From Verrucomicrobiota bacterium (lineage in GTDB: Bacteria > Verrucomicrobiota > Verrucomicrobiia > Palsa-1439), in the NCBI GenBank assembly GCA_003152315.1, contig PLZV01000057.1, positions 74,872-138,871 of the forward strand: a DNA stretch of 64,000 nucleotides, given 5' to 3'. Shown here one piece after another: positions 8,494-19,574 of the stretch (positions are counted from its first letter, which is position 1; each line of letters opens with the position of its first letter). The notes under the pieces were generated by a model. That model searched no databases. It was not told the origin of the DNA and was given only the letters and a program-made list of their open reading frames with translations. A program made the position numbers and the translations under genes.

Positions 8494-10167
8494 ATGGACA
8501 AAACCCTCCAGACCATTTGCAACATGCTGCAAAGCCCGGACGGAATGCGGCGTTGCGCGGCGGCAATGGTTATTGCCGAACTGCGACCGAAGCAGGACGT
8601 GGTCATTAAGGCGCTGGGCGCGAGCTTGAAGGACGCGAACCAACTGCTGACGCGCTACGTGCTGGAAGCGTTTGAGGCGCTCGATTCGCGCGCGGTAGTC
8701 CCGTATGTGTTGCCGTTGCTGGAGGCGCCGGAGACAGAAACCAAGCTGCGGGCCGCCGCCATCATCGCGCGCACGGGCGGCGAGAACGTCGCCAGTCTCC
8801 GCGATCAATTTGCCAAGGCCAACCCGCAGCAGAAGCGGGTTCTCGTCGATATTCTGGCCCGCATTCACAACCGCGACGCGATGCAACTCATTCTCGATGC
8901 GTTGTTCGATCCCGATTTCGAGCTGGTCAAGGAGGCCTGCCAGGCTGTTCGCCGGCATATTGTTGATGCGACGCCGAAGAACCAGGTGGCCCTGCACAAG
9001 CAAGTCGCCACGTTCATGACCTCAGCGCGCGCGAAGAAGAACGACCGAGTGCTGACTTCCTGTCTCTTGCTGATCGGCTATATCGGCGCACCGGATGCCC
9101 GGAAGATCTTGTTGAAATATACCACGTCGAGGAATCTCGGTTACATCCGCCGCAATGCGCTCATCGGTCTCAAGGGCTTGCAGTACACGGGTGCCGCCGT
9201 CAACCAGATCAGCAGCCAGATGCTCAAGTATCTTGCGGAACCGGATTACCAGAACATTGTCCAGAACGCGTTGGACATCATCGAGAAGCTGCCGCTCGGC
9301 AAGACATACGACGCCCAGTGGCGCAAGTTGCTCAAGAGCAAACACCCGAGTGTTCGCGCGTTTGCCACGCGCAAGCTCGCGTCGAATGACAATGCCGCCA
9401 GCAATCGGCTGATGATGACGCTGCTCGCCCACCCGGACACACAAGTCAGCGAAATCGCGGCGGGCGCGCTGGCCCGGCACAAGAGCGCGACCAAACTATT
9501 GCTCGCCGCACTGGCTCGTGAACGCAAATCAGAACCCGCCTGGCGGCTGGCCAAGATCCTCAAGCCGCATAGCCCGGCGGTGGACCGGAAGACGCTGAAG
9601 AAATTCGTCGCTCTGGCTGAGCGCGCCATCCAGGACGGCGATCAACGTTATGAGACGTTGCTCTATTTCCTTCGCAACATCGACCCGAAACTGGCTGACA
9701 ACGTCTATCGCGAGGTCGGCTTGAAATACAAGAAGGCCCGGAAGTGGGCCAAGGCCGTGGATTGCCTGAAGCAGGTGTTGCGTTCCGAGGCGTCCGACGC
9801 GGAATTGCGCTTCGAACTCAGCGTCTGCAACGTTAAACAGTCCGCGAAGGACCTGACGCCGCATCTGCGGGCGGAAGACCAGGCGCTGCGGGGATTTCAG
9901 GCGCTGCTGCCGGACAAGGGCTTCAAGCTGTTTGACCGATTGAAGAAGGAGAAGGCGCTGGAAGCGGCCGACCTCTCTTACATCGGGTTCCACTTCAGCG
10001 AAGGCACGGGTGAAGAGCAGAAGTTTGGCCGCAAGATTCTCGAATACGTCGCGAAGCGGTGGTCGAAAACCAAAGAGGGCAAGGCGGCCAAGAACAAGCT
10101 CAAGCTTCCGCCGCGCTCACAGTCCATCACGCCCACGCCGGTTCCGCACGCAAGCGTCGAAGACTGA
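8494..10167 (+). CDS. HEAT-repeat protein of unknown role
   Basis: This 557-aa soluble protein is built almost entirely of alpha-helical pairs of HEAT type (for example QSPDGMRRCAAAMVIAELRP, PETETKLRAAAIIARTGG, KHPSVRAFATRKLASNDN, HPDTQVSEIAAGALARHK). The last third (DNVYREVGLKYKKARKWAKAVDCL) looks more TPR-like, and the tail is basic and Pro-rich. There is no signal peptide. Such scaffolds mediate protein-protein contacts; the partner is unknown. It converges on ksgA. Confidence 0.82.
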   Translation: MDKTLQTICNMLQSPDGMRRCAAAMVIAELRPKQDVVIKALGASLKDANQLLTRYVLEAFEALDSRAVVPYVLPLLEAPETETKLRAAAIIARTGGENVASLRDQFAKANPQQKRVLVDILARIHNRDAMQLILDALFDPDFELVKEACQAVRRHIVDATPKNQVALHKQVATFMTSARAKKNDRVLTSCLLLIGYIGAPDARKILLKYTTSRNLGYIRRNALIGLKGLQYTGAAVNQISSQMLKYLAEPDYQNIVQNALDIIEKLPLGKTYDAQWRKLLKSKHPSVRAFATRKLASNDNAASNRLMMTLLAHPDTQVSEIAAGALARHKSATKLLLAALARERKSEPAWRLAKILKPHSPAVDRKTLKKFVALAERAIQDGDQRYETLLYFLRNIDPKLADNVYREVGLKYKKARKWAKAVDCLKQVLRSEASDAELRFELSVCNVKQSAKDLTPHLRAEDQALRGFQALLPDKGFKLFDRLKKEKALEAADLSYIGFHFSEGTGEEQKFGRKILEYVAKRWSKTKEGKAAKNKLKLPPRSQSITPTPVPHASVED

Positions 10168-10178
10168 ACTCGCGCTCG

Positions 10179-10991
10179 TCACGTTCTCGGGTGCAGTGAG
10201 TTCGCGAGCACAATCCACTGGTCGATGGCCAATTCCTCGGCGCGCGCGGTGGCGGCCACGGAAGCGGCGGCAAATGCCGCATCCACGTCGCCAAACTTAG
10301 CCAGCAATTTGCGCAGCATCTTGCGGCGCTGACCAAAACCCGCGCGCACCAAATCGTGAAACGGCGCGCCGGCCAAGAGTTTCACGCGTGGATCGCGTCG
10401 CTCCAGGACCACGATGGCACTGTCCACATGCGGGGCAGGGTAGAAGCATCCCGGCGAGATGAGGTGCGCGATCGTGACGTGATACCAGAGCTGCGTGAAC
10501 ACCGTCAGCGCGCCGTAGTCCTTGTGTCGCGGCGTTGCGGCGAGTCGGTTCGCGACTTCACGCTGCAGCGTGAGAACCATCGCGCGCGGCTGGTCCTTGC
10601 GTTCGACCAGCCGTTCGAGGATCGGCGTGGAGATGCTGTAAGGCAGATTCGACACGACCTTGTAGGGGGCGGCGATGCGGAAGTCAGGTTGCTCCAGAAT
10701 CTTCACAGCGTCGCCTTCGATCAATTCCACCCCGTCCACGTGATCGCGCAGATACTGGCAGAGCCGCTTGTCTCTTTCGATGGCGACAACCCGTTTGGCG
10801 CGCGCCACCAATTCGAGGGTCAGCGCCCCCAATCCCGGGCCAATTTCCAGCACGGTTTCATCACCGCGAAGATCCGCTTGTTCGATAAGAATCCGCAGGA
10901 TGTTGCCGTCGATAAGAAAGTTCTGCCCGAGCGCCTTGCTTGGCCGGATGTCAAATTCGGCGAGGAGTTGACGGACTTGCGTGAGCGTCAT
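10179..10991 (-). CDS. rsmA: 16S rRNA (adenine1518-N6/adenine1519-N6)-dimethyltransferase
   Basis: This 270-aa protein (KsgA) has the N-terminal motif KALGQNFLID, the SAM-binding loop LEIGPGLGALT, the acidic VVAIERDKRL and the catalytic motif NLPY (VVSNLPYSISTPI). It dimethylates two adjacent adenines of 16S rRNA late in 30S assembly. Its ATG overlaps the stop of pdxA by 4 bp, continuing the surA-pdxA-ksgA order known from E. coli. Confidence 0.97.
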   Translation of the reverse strand: MTLTQVRQLLAEFDIRPSKALGQNFLIDGNILRILIEQADLRGDETVLEIGPGLGALTLELVARAKRVVAIERDKRLCQYLRDHVDGVELIEGDAVKILEQPDFRIAAPYKVVSNLPYSISTPILERLVERKDQPRAMVLTLQREVANRLAATPRHKDYGALTVFTQLWYHVTIAHLISPGCFYPAPHVDSAIVVLERRDPRVKLLAGAPFHDLVRAGFGQRRKMLRKLLAKFGDVDAAFAAASVAATARAEELAIDQWIVLANSLHPRT

Positions 10992-11833
10992 TTTGTGGTC
11001 GCCAACTGCGCCGCCATGTTGATCGCGGCGATCATGCCATCGGGACGGGCGATGCCCTTGCCGGCGATGTCGGGAGCGGTGCCGTGGTCGGGCGACGTGC
11101 GGATGAACGGCAAGCCCAGTGTGAGATTCACGCCATTGTCGAAGGCGATCAACTTGAATGGCGCGAGCCCCTGATCGTGGTACATGGCCACCACGGCGTC
11201 GAACTCTCCGTGTGCGGCGCGATAAAACAGCGTGTCGGCCGAGTACGGTCCGCTGACGTCGATGCCGGAACGCGCGGCGCGTTTCACTGCCGGCCCGATG
11301 ATGCGCCGTTCCTCGTCACCCAGCAGACCGCCTTCGCCGGCGTGGGGGTTGAGTCCCGCGACGGCGATACGCGGACGTCGGATGCCGAACCGACGGCAGA
11401 TTTGATTCGATAATTCGATCACTTCCACGATCTTGCGCCCGGTAATGAGCTTCGCGACATCGCGTAACGGCGCATGCGTCGTCACCAGCGCCACGCGCAA
11501 CGGTCCGCCCGCGAGCATCATGGCGAATCGCCTGGTGTGCGAAAGGTGAGCCAGCAGTTCCGTCTGGCCGGTGAACGGATAGCCGGCGCGATGCAAGAGG
11601 TCCTTGGTGATCGGCGCGGTGGCGAGTGCGGCGAGATCACCGCCGAGGCAGCGTTTTGCGCCTTTGACAACCCAGTCCGCAGCATCGGCGTGGCGTTTCG
11701 CACGGGGGTCGCCGATGACCTCGTAGTCGAAATGGCGGTTGAGCCGGCCCGATTTCAGCGCCTTGGCCACGACCTCCGGCCCGATGCCCGCAGGGTCGCC
11801 CAGCGTGATCCCAATGCGCGGATGGTTTGGCAT
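10988..11833 (-). CDS. pdxA: 4-hydroxythreonine-4-phosphate dehydrogenase (short form)
   Basis: PdxA oxidises 4-phosphohydroxy-L-threonine in pyridoxal-phosphate synthesis. The start MPNHPRIGITLGDPAGIGPEV is diagnostic. Metal-binding histidines are present in TTHAPLRD, NPHAGEGG and MYHDQG. The protein is only 281 aa against about 330 in the family; the gap falls between EVIGDP and CLGGDLAAL, where homologues have an extra segment of the N-terminal domain. The usual TGHTE motif reads TGQTE here. Activity on the standard substrate is likely but not certain. Confidence 0.93.
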   Translation of the reverse strand: MPNHPRIGITLGDPAGIGPEVVAKALKSGRLNRHFDYEVIGDPRAKRHADAADWVVKGAKRCLGGDLAALATAPITKDLLHRAGYPFTGQTELLAHLSHTRRFAMMLAGGPLRVALVTTHAPLRDVAKLITGRKIVEVIELSNQICRRFGIRRPRIAVAGLNPHAGEGGLLGDEERRIIGPAVKRAARSGIDVSGPYSADTLFYRAAHGEFDAVVAMYHDQGLAPFKLIAFDNGVNLTLGLPFIRTSPDHGTAPDIAGKGIARPDGMIAAINMAAQLATTK

Positions 11834-11837
11834 TTGC

Positions 11838-13046
11838 TTAGAAGAGGTGGATGTAGGCTTTGGCGCGGAGGTCCTTGACCCAGTCCTCCTGCATTTTGGC
11901 CCGTTGCTGTTGGAGGAGAATCTTCTCGATATCGTCGCGCACCTCGGCCAGCGCGACCGTGTGCGCCGCCTTCACGTCTTCGACGTGGAGAATGTAGTAG
12001 CCTTCCGCCGTCTCGATGATGCGGCTGTGCTGGCCGGCTTTCAGCGAGAAGGCGATTTCGTTGAGTTCCTTGCGAAGGACGTCCTTGCCGATCCAGCCCC
12101 AATCGCCGCCCTCTTTCGCTTCCTTGCCTTCGGAGTAGACACGGGCCATGCTTTCGAAGCTGTCGCCGGCATCCAGTTTCGTCAGGATTTCTTCCGCGAG
12201 CTTGCGCTGTAGATCGATTGGCGGCGGGGCAGGGGCGGCTGGTTCCCGGGCGATCGCCGGGGTGTTCGTCTCGCTGATGGAAGCGGTCGCTGTTGCATTC
12301 GTTGTCACGGTATCGGCGGCGTTTGTCACCGCCGTCGTCGCTTGCAAAACCGTTGTCGTCGAAGTGGCGGCGGTGACTTTCACGGTCGTGTTGGTGACGG
12401 TCGTTTCCGAGTTGGTCTGTGACAGTTGGTTTGTCGAGGCCGACGGAGCCTGTTCCGCAAGGCTCGCGGGAGGGACGGGTTCGCCGCGTTTGATGAAGAT
12501 CATGCGCAGCTTGATCTGTTCGCCGACTTTGTACTGGTCGAGATTCTCGCTGTAATACTTCTCCATTTTGTGGGGCGAGACCACGACGGTCTGCTGCGTT
12601 TTGTGGCCGCGCATGGCCTGGATGATCACGCGTTCGCGCACCTGGTCGCGGTACTGCGACAAGGTGAGGTTCTCGGCTTCGAGCGTTTTCACAAACGCCG
12701 CGCGGTTGCCGCCGTAGTCGCTCGAGATAATGTCGTTGATCTGTTGCTCAATGACGGTCTCCGGGATCTTGTAGCCCTTCTCTTTGAATTCCTGGATGAT
12801 AAGCGCGCGCTCAATGAGCTGGTTGAGAGCGTCCATTTCCGCTTTGCGGACTTGATCGACCAGGTCCTGGCCGGAGAAGTTGCGGCGGAGTTGCTGCGCA
12901 ACGGGCTGGACGAAACCACGGACCTCGCTGTAGGTGATGACCTTGTCGTTGACGATGGCCGCAACACCATCGACGATCTCTGCGGCCAGCGACCCGCCGG
13001 CAACCGCCAGCATCGCGACCGCCAGTACTGCAAACTGTCGCTTCAT
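11838..13046 (-). CDS. surA: SurA-like periplasmic peptidyl-prolyl isomerase with a Thr-rich insert
   Basis: This 402-aa exported protein has a signal peptide (MKRQFAVLAVAMLAVAGGSLA), a SurA N-terminal chaperone region (VDGVAAIVNDKVITYSEVRG; MDALNQLIERALIIQEF) and a parvulin domain. The parvulin domain starts with IKLRMIFIKRG, is interrupted by roughly 75 residues rich in Thr, Ala, Asn and Pro (about 195-270), and resumes with AEEILTKLDAGDSFESMA and GGDWGWIG. SurA escorts outer-membrane proteins across the periplasm. The gene lies between mntR-like and pdxA genes, with a 4-bp overlap at its start. Confidence 0.9.
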   Translation of the reverse strand: MKRQFAVLAVAMLAVAGGSLAAEIVDGVAAIVNDKVITYSEVRGFVQPVAQQLRRNFSGQDLVDQVRKAEMDALNQLIERALIIQEFKEKGYKIPETVIEQQINDIISSDYGGNRAAFVKTLEAENLTLSQYRDQVRERVIIQAMRGHKTQQTVVVSPHKMEKYYSENLDQYKVGEQIKLRMIFIKRGEPVPPASLAEQAPSASTNQLSQTNSETTVTNTTVKVTAATSTTTVLQATTAVTNAADTVTTNATATASISETNTPAIAREPAAPAPPPIDLQRKLAEEILTKLDAGDSFESMARVYSEGKEAKEGGDWGWIGKDVLRKELNEIAFSLKAGQHSRIIETAEGYYILHVEDVKAAHTVALAEVRDDIEKILLQQQRAKMQEDWVKDLRAKAYIHLF

Positions 13047-13468
13047 GACTCCCTTTCGTGACGACCGGAGTTCAATTTCGCCAAAATGCCGATGTTCTTC
13101 TTTAGGAACAGCACGAGTTCCTCGATCCTTTCGACACTGGCGGGGCTGAGGTGGTGCTCAATCCCCTCCAAATCGAGTTGCGCCGTGTGGCGATCCACGC
13201 CGAGCAGTTCAAAAAATTCCTCCAGCACCCGATGCCGCCGGCGCACGGCGCGCGCGACACCTTTGCCCTTCGAGGTCAGCACGAGGCCGCGATATTTCTC
13301 ATAACGAACGAAACCGTGTTCGCCGAGCTTCTGGACCATCTGCGTCACCGAAGCCTGACGGATACGCAGGGAACGCGCAATGTCCACCATGCGGGCGCGT
13401 CCCTTGTCCTCGGTCAGCTCGTAGATGCGCTCCAGATAATCCTCAGCGCTCTCGGTGGTTTTCGGCAT
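13043..13468 (-). CDS. DtxR/MntR-family metal-responsive repressor
   Basis: This 141-aa protein has a winged helix (EDYLERIYELTEDKGRARMVDIARSLRIRQASVTQMVQKL) followed by the DtxR dimerisation domain with the metal-site residues of RRRHRVLEEFFELLGV and GIEHHLSP. It lacks the SH3-like third domain, like MntR. It probably senses Mn(II) or Fe(II). It is the first gene of the chain mntR-like, surA, pdxA, ksgA, and its stop overlaps the surA ATG. Confidence 0.9.
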   Translation of the reverse strand: MPKTTESAEDYLERIYELTEDKGRARMVDIARSLRIRQASVTQMVQKLGEHGFVRYEKYRGLVLTSKGKGVARAVRRRHRVLEEFFELLGVDRHTAQLDLEGIEHHLSPASVERIEELVLFLKKNIGILAKLNSGRHERES

Positions 13469-13549
13469 GGAAGCGAAGCATAACCAAAGGAACGAGTCGG
13501 CGCAAGCGTCGTGGGCCGAAGCCGCCTCGGGAAAGCGACCTGCAATGTC

Positions 13550-15127
13550 CTACACCTTAGGCCCGGCCGCCACGATTTCTGCGGACACGCCTTGAAACTG
13601 CTCGAAGTTCTTCACGAATTTGCCCGCCAGGTCCTTCGCGCGGCGGTCGTAGTCGGCCGCGTCCTTCGCGCCGTACCGTGGCGCCAGCAATTCCGCGGGA
13701 ACACCTGCCAGGGCTTTCGGCACTTCGAAACCGAACGTCGGGTCCTTCTGGAACTGGGCCTTGTCCAGCGCGCCGTCGATGATGTGTGTCACGTTTTCCC
13801 GATTGATCTTGAGCGGGATGCGCGGGCCCTGGCCGAAGGCGTTGCCAACCCAGCCGGTGTTGAGCAGATAACAGTGGACATTGTGCTTGCGCATCTTCTC
13901 CGCGAGCAGTTGGGCGTATACCTGTGGCGGCAACGGCAGGAACGGCGCCCCGAAGCACGTCGAGAAGGTCGGCGTCGGATCCTTGCCCATGTTGGATTCT
14001 GTACCCGCGAGCGCCGCGGTATAGCCGGCCATGAAATGGTACATGGCTTGCGAGGGGTTGAGCCGCGCCACGGGCGGCATCACACCGAACGCGTCGCAGG
14101 CGAGGAAGACGATCGCTTTCGGATGTCCGCCCATGCCACTGGGCACGGCGTTGGCGATGTAATCCAGCGGATACGCGCAGCGCGTGTTCTCGGTGAGCGA
14201 GTCATCCATGTAATTGGGTTCGCCCGACGCCGGATCAACCACCACATTCTCAATCACCGATCCGAACCGGATCGCGTCCCAAATGAGGGGCTCCCGTTCT
14301 TTTGTGAGATTGATGCACTTGGCGTAGCAACCGCCTTCGAAATTGAATACGCCGTGATCGCTCCAGCCGTGTTCGTCGTCGCCGATCAACTCGCGGTCCG
14401 GATCGGCCGACAACGTGGTCTTGCCCGTGCCGCTCAATCCGAAGAAGATCGCCACGTCGCCAGCCTTGCCGACGTTGGCCGAGCAGTGCATCGGGAACAC
14501 GCCTTTCTGGGGGAGCACGTAGTTGAGCACGGAGAAAATGCTTTTCTTCATCTCGCCGGCATATTGCGTCCCGCCGATGAGCACGACCTTGCGCGAAAAG
14601 TCCGCGACGATAAACGTCTCACTGTTGAGCCGGTGCTTCTTCGCATCGGCGGCGAACCGGCAGGCGTTGATGACTGTCCATTCTGGGACATGCGACTGGA
14701 GTTGCTCGGGAGTCGCGCGCCGGAAAAGCTGTTTCACGAAAAGATTGTGCCACGCAAACTCGGTCACAATGCGGATCGGCATCGAATAGCGCGGATCGGC
14801 GCCTGCGAATCCGTCCATCACGAACAATTCACGGCCCTGCAGATAGGCGAACACTTCCTGTTGCAGGCCGAGGTAGTTCTCCTCGGAAATGGGTTGGTTG
14901 ACCTTGCCCCACCAAATCTCGTCGCGGCTCGACGACTCCTCCACGGTCCACTTGTCGCGCGGCGACCGTCCTGTGCGCTTGCCCGTCAAGGCATTCAACG
15001 CGCCGCTGCTGGTCAGCCGGCCTTCACCGCGGCGGATCGCCTCCTCGACCAACGGCGCCACCGACAGGTTCCAATGCACCTTGCCCGTGCCCACAATACC
15101 GTGATTTTCCAGACCGTAATGACTCAT
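13550..15127 (-). CDS. pckA: Phosphoenolpyruvate carboxykinase (ATP)
   Basis: This 525-aa protein starts at the ATG at 15127 (MSHYGLENHG), with GAGG 9 bases upstream; an 11-residue longer frame is unlikely. ATP-PEPCK hallmarks are TGKRTGRSPRDKW, FIVADFSRKVVLIGGTQYAG, the kinase loop FFGLSGTGKTTLSADP with GDDEHGW, and FNFEGGCYAKC. It converts oxaloacetate plus ATP to PEP plus CO2. A PPi-dependent PEPCK lies 35 kb away in this window, so the organism has two enzymes for the same step with different phosphoryl donors. Confidence 0.97.
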   Translation of the reverse strand: MSHYGLENHGIVGTGKVHWNLSVAPLVEEAIRRGEGRLTSSGALNALTGKRTGRSPRDKWTVEESSSRDEIWWGKVNQPISEENYLGLQQEVFAYLQGRELFVMDGFAGADPRYSMPIRIVTEFAWHNLFVKQLFRRATPEQLQSHVPEWTVINACRFAADAKKHRLNSETFIVADFSRKVVLIGGTQYAGEMKKSIFSVLNYVLPQKGVFPMHCSANVGKAGDVAIFFGLSGTGKTTLSADPDRELIGDDEHGWSDHGVFNFEGGCYAKCINLTKEREPLIWDAIRFGSVIENVVVDPASGEPNYMDDSLTENTRCAYPLDYIANAVPSGMGGHPKAIVFLACDAFGVMPPVARLNPSQAMYHFMAGYTAALAGTESNMGKDPTPTFSTCFGAPFLPLPPQVYAQLLAEKMRKHNVHCYLLNTGWVGNAFGQGPRIPLKINRENVTHIIDGALDKAQFQKDPTFGFEVPKALAGVPAELLAPRYGAKDAADYDRRAKDLAGKFVKNFEQFQGVSAEIVAAGPKV

Positions 15128-15373
15128 GAGACTTTCCTCACCAAAGGGTTTCCCCGCCACCTATGCGCCTGCACGATTTAGACGGAAATTCCCTCAAGGC
15201 GCAACTGAAAAAAACCGTACTACACTCGCGAGCAAGCGTTGTATCAGTTCCACCAATTCTACCGATTGGGTGTGACCGCGAGGTGCGGGGTCGCGTCCTA
15301 ATTCGACTAGCCCTCGTAAATGACGCAAATGCTTTGGCGGCGGCAGCAGCTTTGCGCAGCAATCTTTCTCCTA

Positions 15374-15475
15374 AAACGAACCCACTTTTCGCTGAAGCCG
15401 AGTCGGACGAGACGCCGCGATGTGGTGTTCGCGGCAACCGAACCCACCAAAAACTCCCCAAAAATGGGTTCGTTT
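15374..15475. repeat. Palindromic intergenic element, copy 2 (about 102 bp)
   Basis: The terminal arms AAACGAACCCA (15374-15384) and TGGGTTCGTTT (15465-15475) are inverted. It is slightly longer than the other copies and lies five bases from copy 3. A further CGAACCCACC half-site lies inside. Confidence 0.75.
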
Positions 15476-15480
15476 TTCCT

Positions 15481-15577
15481 GAACGAACCCATTTGCAAAC
15501 GCTGCTGCAAACAGCATAACATTCTGCGGATAAAGTCGATACATCGAAAATTCCTCGAAAATTAAATGGGTTCGTTT
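15481..15577. repeat. 97-bp palindromic intergenic element, copy 3
   Basis: Terminal arms AACGAACCCATTT (15482-15494) and AAATGGGTTCGTTT (15564-15577) are inverted over 13 bp. The right flank CGCAGAAACG is the reverse complement of the TTTCTGCG flank of copies 1 and 4, so this copy lies in the opposite orientation. Confidence 0.83.
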
Positions 15578-15784
15578 CGCAGAAACGTATAGGGGCCCCC
15601 TTGCCGGCAATCACCGCAACAATCCCGACAGACACCCCATCCCTTGGCCTTCATAGCACCCTCAAAAAGGAGGTCCCCTTGTCAAAGAACTGTGCCGACT
15701 ATACCTATTTCAGCACACCATGTCCAGTAGAATTATTAATTAACGATTGTAGAGCGCAGCACTGGCTGTGCGACACGCCATCAT

Positions 15785-16645
15785 TCACTGTCCATAGAAA
15801 CTCTCGGCGTTGACGCCCGCCTCCACACGCACTCGCTCCGTGATCGCATCCACTTCCGCATTCGAGAGAGCAGTGACGAATTGCCAGGCGGGAACGCCAT
15901 CCACAATGGTCATCGCTTTGCGGGCAACCGTGTAGACCTGAACCAGCTTGATGTTGCCGATTTCGCGGAGGCGCTGGCAAAAGGCGGTGATCTCGGCCTC
16001 GCTCGGGCCGACACCACGAATCTTCAGGAACAGGCTCTGGATGACGATTCGGCGAGCCTTCGCGGCTTCGGAAATATTCTTCAGGATGCGCACGAAAGGG
16101 ATCTTCGTGCGATTGATCAACTTGAAGTAATCTTCCGTACCGGCATCGAGTTTCGCCCAAACTTCGCCGTTGTTGGCATCCATGATTTCGAGGCCGCGCT
16201 TCACATCGGCGCGATCCAAACCGCCCGCATCGGTGATGAGAACAATCTTCGCGTCGGGTGGTTTGATGCGCGCGATTGTCTGGATCGTTTCGGAGAAGTT
16301 CGGCAGCGTGGTCGGCTCGGCATCGCCGCTCAAGGCGATGTCATTCAAACGGATAAGTTCGCGGGGGACCGAGTTGAATGGCGGATGTTGCGCGATCTCG
16401 CCGGAGCGCACCATTTCGAGCATCTCACGCAGCTCCTGTTCCGCCACGGACAGGTCAAATTTCTTCACCGCCGACTCGGTGGTGCGATCAACCTGGCAAT
16501 AGATGCAATCAAAGTTGCACGCCTTGTCAGGATTGATATTCAGGCCGATGGAAATGCCATGCGAACGCCGCGAGAGTACGGGATAGACGTACTTGAACTC
16601 TTCAAAACGACGCGAATGCTGCCGGTGTGCCGCGAGAATGGTCAC
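15785..16645 (-). CDS. Radical SAM protein
   Basis: This 286-aa protein carries the SAM [4Fe-4S] motif CNFDCIYCQVDR near residue 43 after SRRSHGISIGLNINPDK. Later motifs (IALSGDAEPTTLPNF, IVLITDAGGLD, WAKLDAGTEDYFKLINR) are those of a group of standalone radical SAM enzymes distantly related to wyosine-forming and activase proteins. The substrate is unknown. It lies 9 bp downstream of a conserved hypothetical gene that itself follows a nitrite/sulfite reductase gene; the three probably form one transcript. Confidence 0.85.
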   Translation of the reverse strand: MTILAAHRQHSRRFEEFKYVYPVLSRRSHGISIGLNINPDKACNFDCIYCQVDRTTESAVKKFDLSVAEQELREMLEMVRSGEIAQHPPFNSVPRELIRLNDIALSGDAEPTTLPNFSETIQTIARIKPPDAKIVLITDAGGLDRADVKRGLEIMDANNGEVWAKLDAGTEDYFKLINRTKIPFVRILKNISEAAKARRIVIQSLFLKIRGVGPSEAEITAFCQRLREIGNIKLVQVYTVARKAMTIVDGVPAWQFVTALSNAEVDAITERVRVEAGVNAESFYGQ

Positions 16646-16654
16646 GCCGCTATT

Positions 16655-17176
16655 TTAGCTGCGAGTGACCATGAAAGCCAGCCGTTCGCGCGGGTCAGCA
16701 GATTGGGGTGCGAGTGCGGTTTTGCCCAGCGTACGAGCGATGACCGGCTCAAGTTTTGTGCGTGCTCCCGCATCGTTTGGCGCGAGAAGGCGGTCATTGG
16801 TCAGAACAAGAATTTCTTTGGTGTTGAATTTAAGGCCGTCCAGTTTGGGCTCGGATTCCAAAAGCGTGCAGGCTTGAAGGGCTGTCTGCGTGACGCTCTT
16901 CAGGTTCGCTTCGAAGCCGCCCTCAAGCGGTCGTTTGCGATAGTAGAAAAGGCCAAGGCGTCCGCCTTCCTGATCCATGCTGAAGTTGCCTTCATGCGCG
17001 ACGAGCAGTATGCCGGGGCCGTTGTGGACGTGCGAGTAGTCATGCACGTCGATCAACTGATGGCCCGCGATCTTCTGCTGCTGAATCCAACCGTGAAACA
17101 CCGGGATAAAATCGCGGAGACGCACCGCCTGCGGGTTGGTAACGAATAGCTTGATGCCGATTTTGTAAAGGTCCAT
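16655..17176 (-). CDS. Conserved hypothetical protein of the nitrite/sulfite reductase operon
   Basis: This 173-aa soluble protein begins MDLYKIGIKLFVTNPQAVRL. It contains HDYSHVHNGPGILLVAHEGNFSMD, a His/Asp/Glu-rich stretch that could bind a ligand or metal, and ends AFMVTRS. There is no signal peptide. The gene starts 16 bp after the stop of the large reductase gene and ends 9 bp before the radical SAM gene. I recognise it only as a protein found beside such genes; no reaction can be assigned. Confidence 0.72.
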   Translation of the reverse strand: MDLYKIGIKLFVTNPQAVRLRDFIPVFHGWIQQQKIAGHQLIDVHDYSHVHNGPGILLVAHEGNFSMDQEGGRLGLFYYRKRPLEGGFEANLKSVTQTALQACTLLESEPKLDGLKFNTKEILVLTNDRLLAPNDAGARTKLEPVIARTLGKTALAPQSADPRERLAFMVTRS

Positions 17177-17192
17177 GTCGAATCCGCTTCCG

Positions 17193-19445
<2,253 letters not shown>

Positions 19446-19574
19446 GTCGCCAACAATCTGTAGCAAATTCGCCGGAACACAACAAGAAAGACAAAGTCTT
19501 CAGGGCCTTATGATAGGCGCGTCACCCATGATTCATCACGAAGGCTTCGTACTCTTCAAGCCCTTCGTGGTAGA

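Larger units (their letters stand above)
15128..15784. other. Gene-free region holding two adjacent palindromic elements
   Basis: About 650 bp between pckA and the radical SAM gene. Its middle (15374-15577) is occupied by two neighbouring copies of the 97-bp palindrome family, whose arms generate spurious ORFs on both strands. The pckA promoter should lie in the part nearest 15128. I see no real gene or RNA in the rest. Confidence 0.7.

Noticed and set aside
13511-15181. 556-aa open frame on the plus strand opposite pckA
   Set aside because: Antisense shadow of an intact PEP carboxykinase; composition rich in Arg, His and Ala with no domain.
15360-15600. Overlapping small ORFs on both strands (ETNPF/NEPIF-type peptides)
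   Set aside because: They are translations of the inverted arms of palindromic elements and recur wherever the element occurs.
15881-17149. 422-aa plus-strand frame
   Set aside because: Antisense to the radical SAM gene, including its CxxxCxxC motif, and to the next gene.
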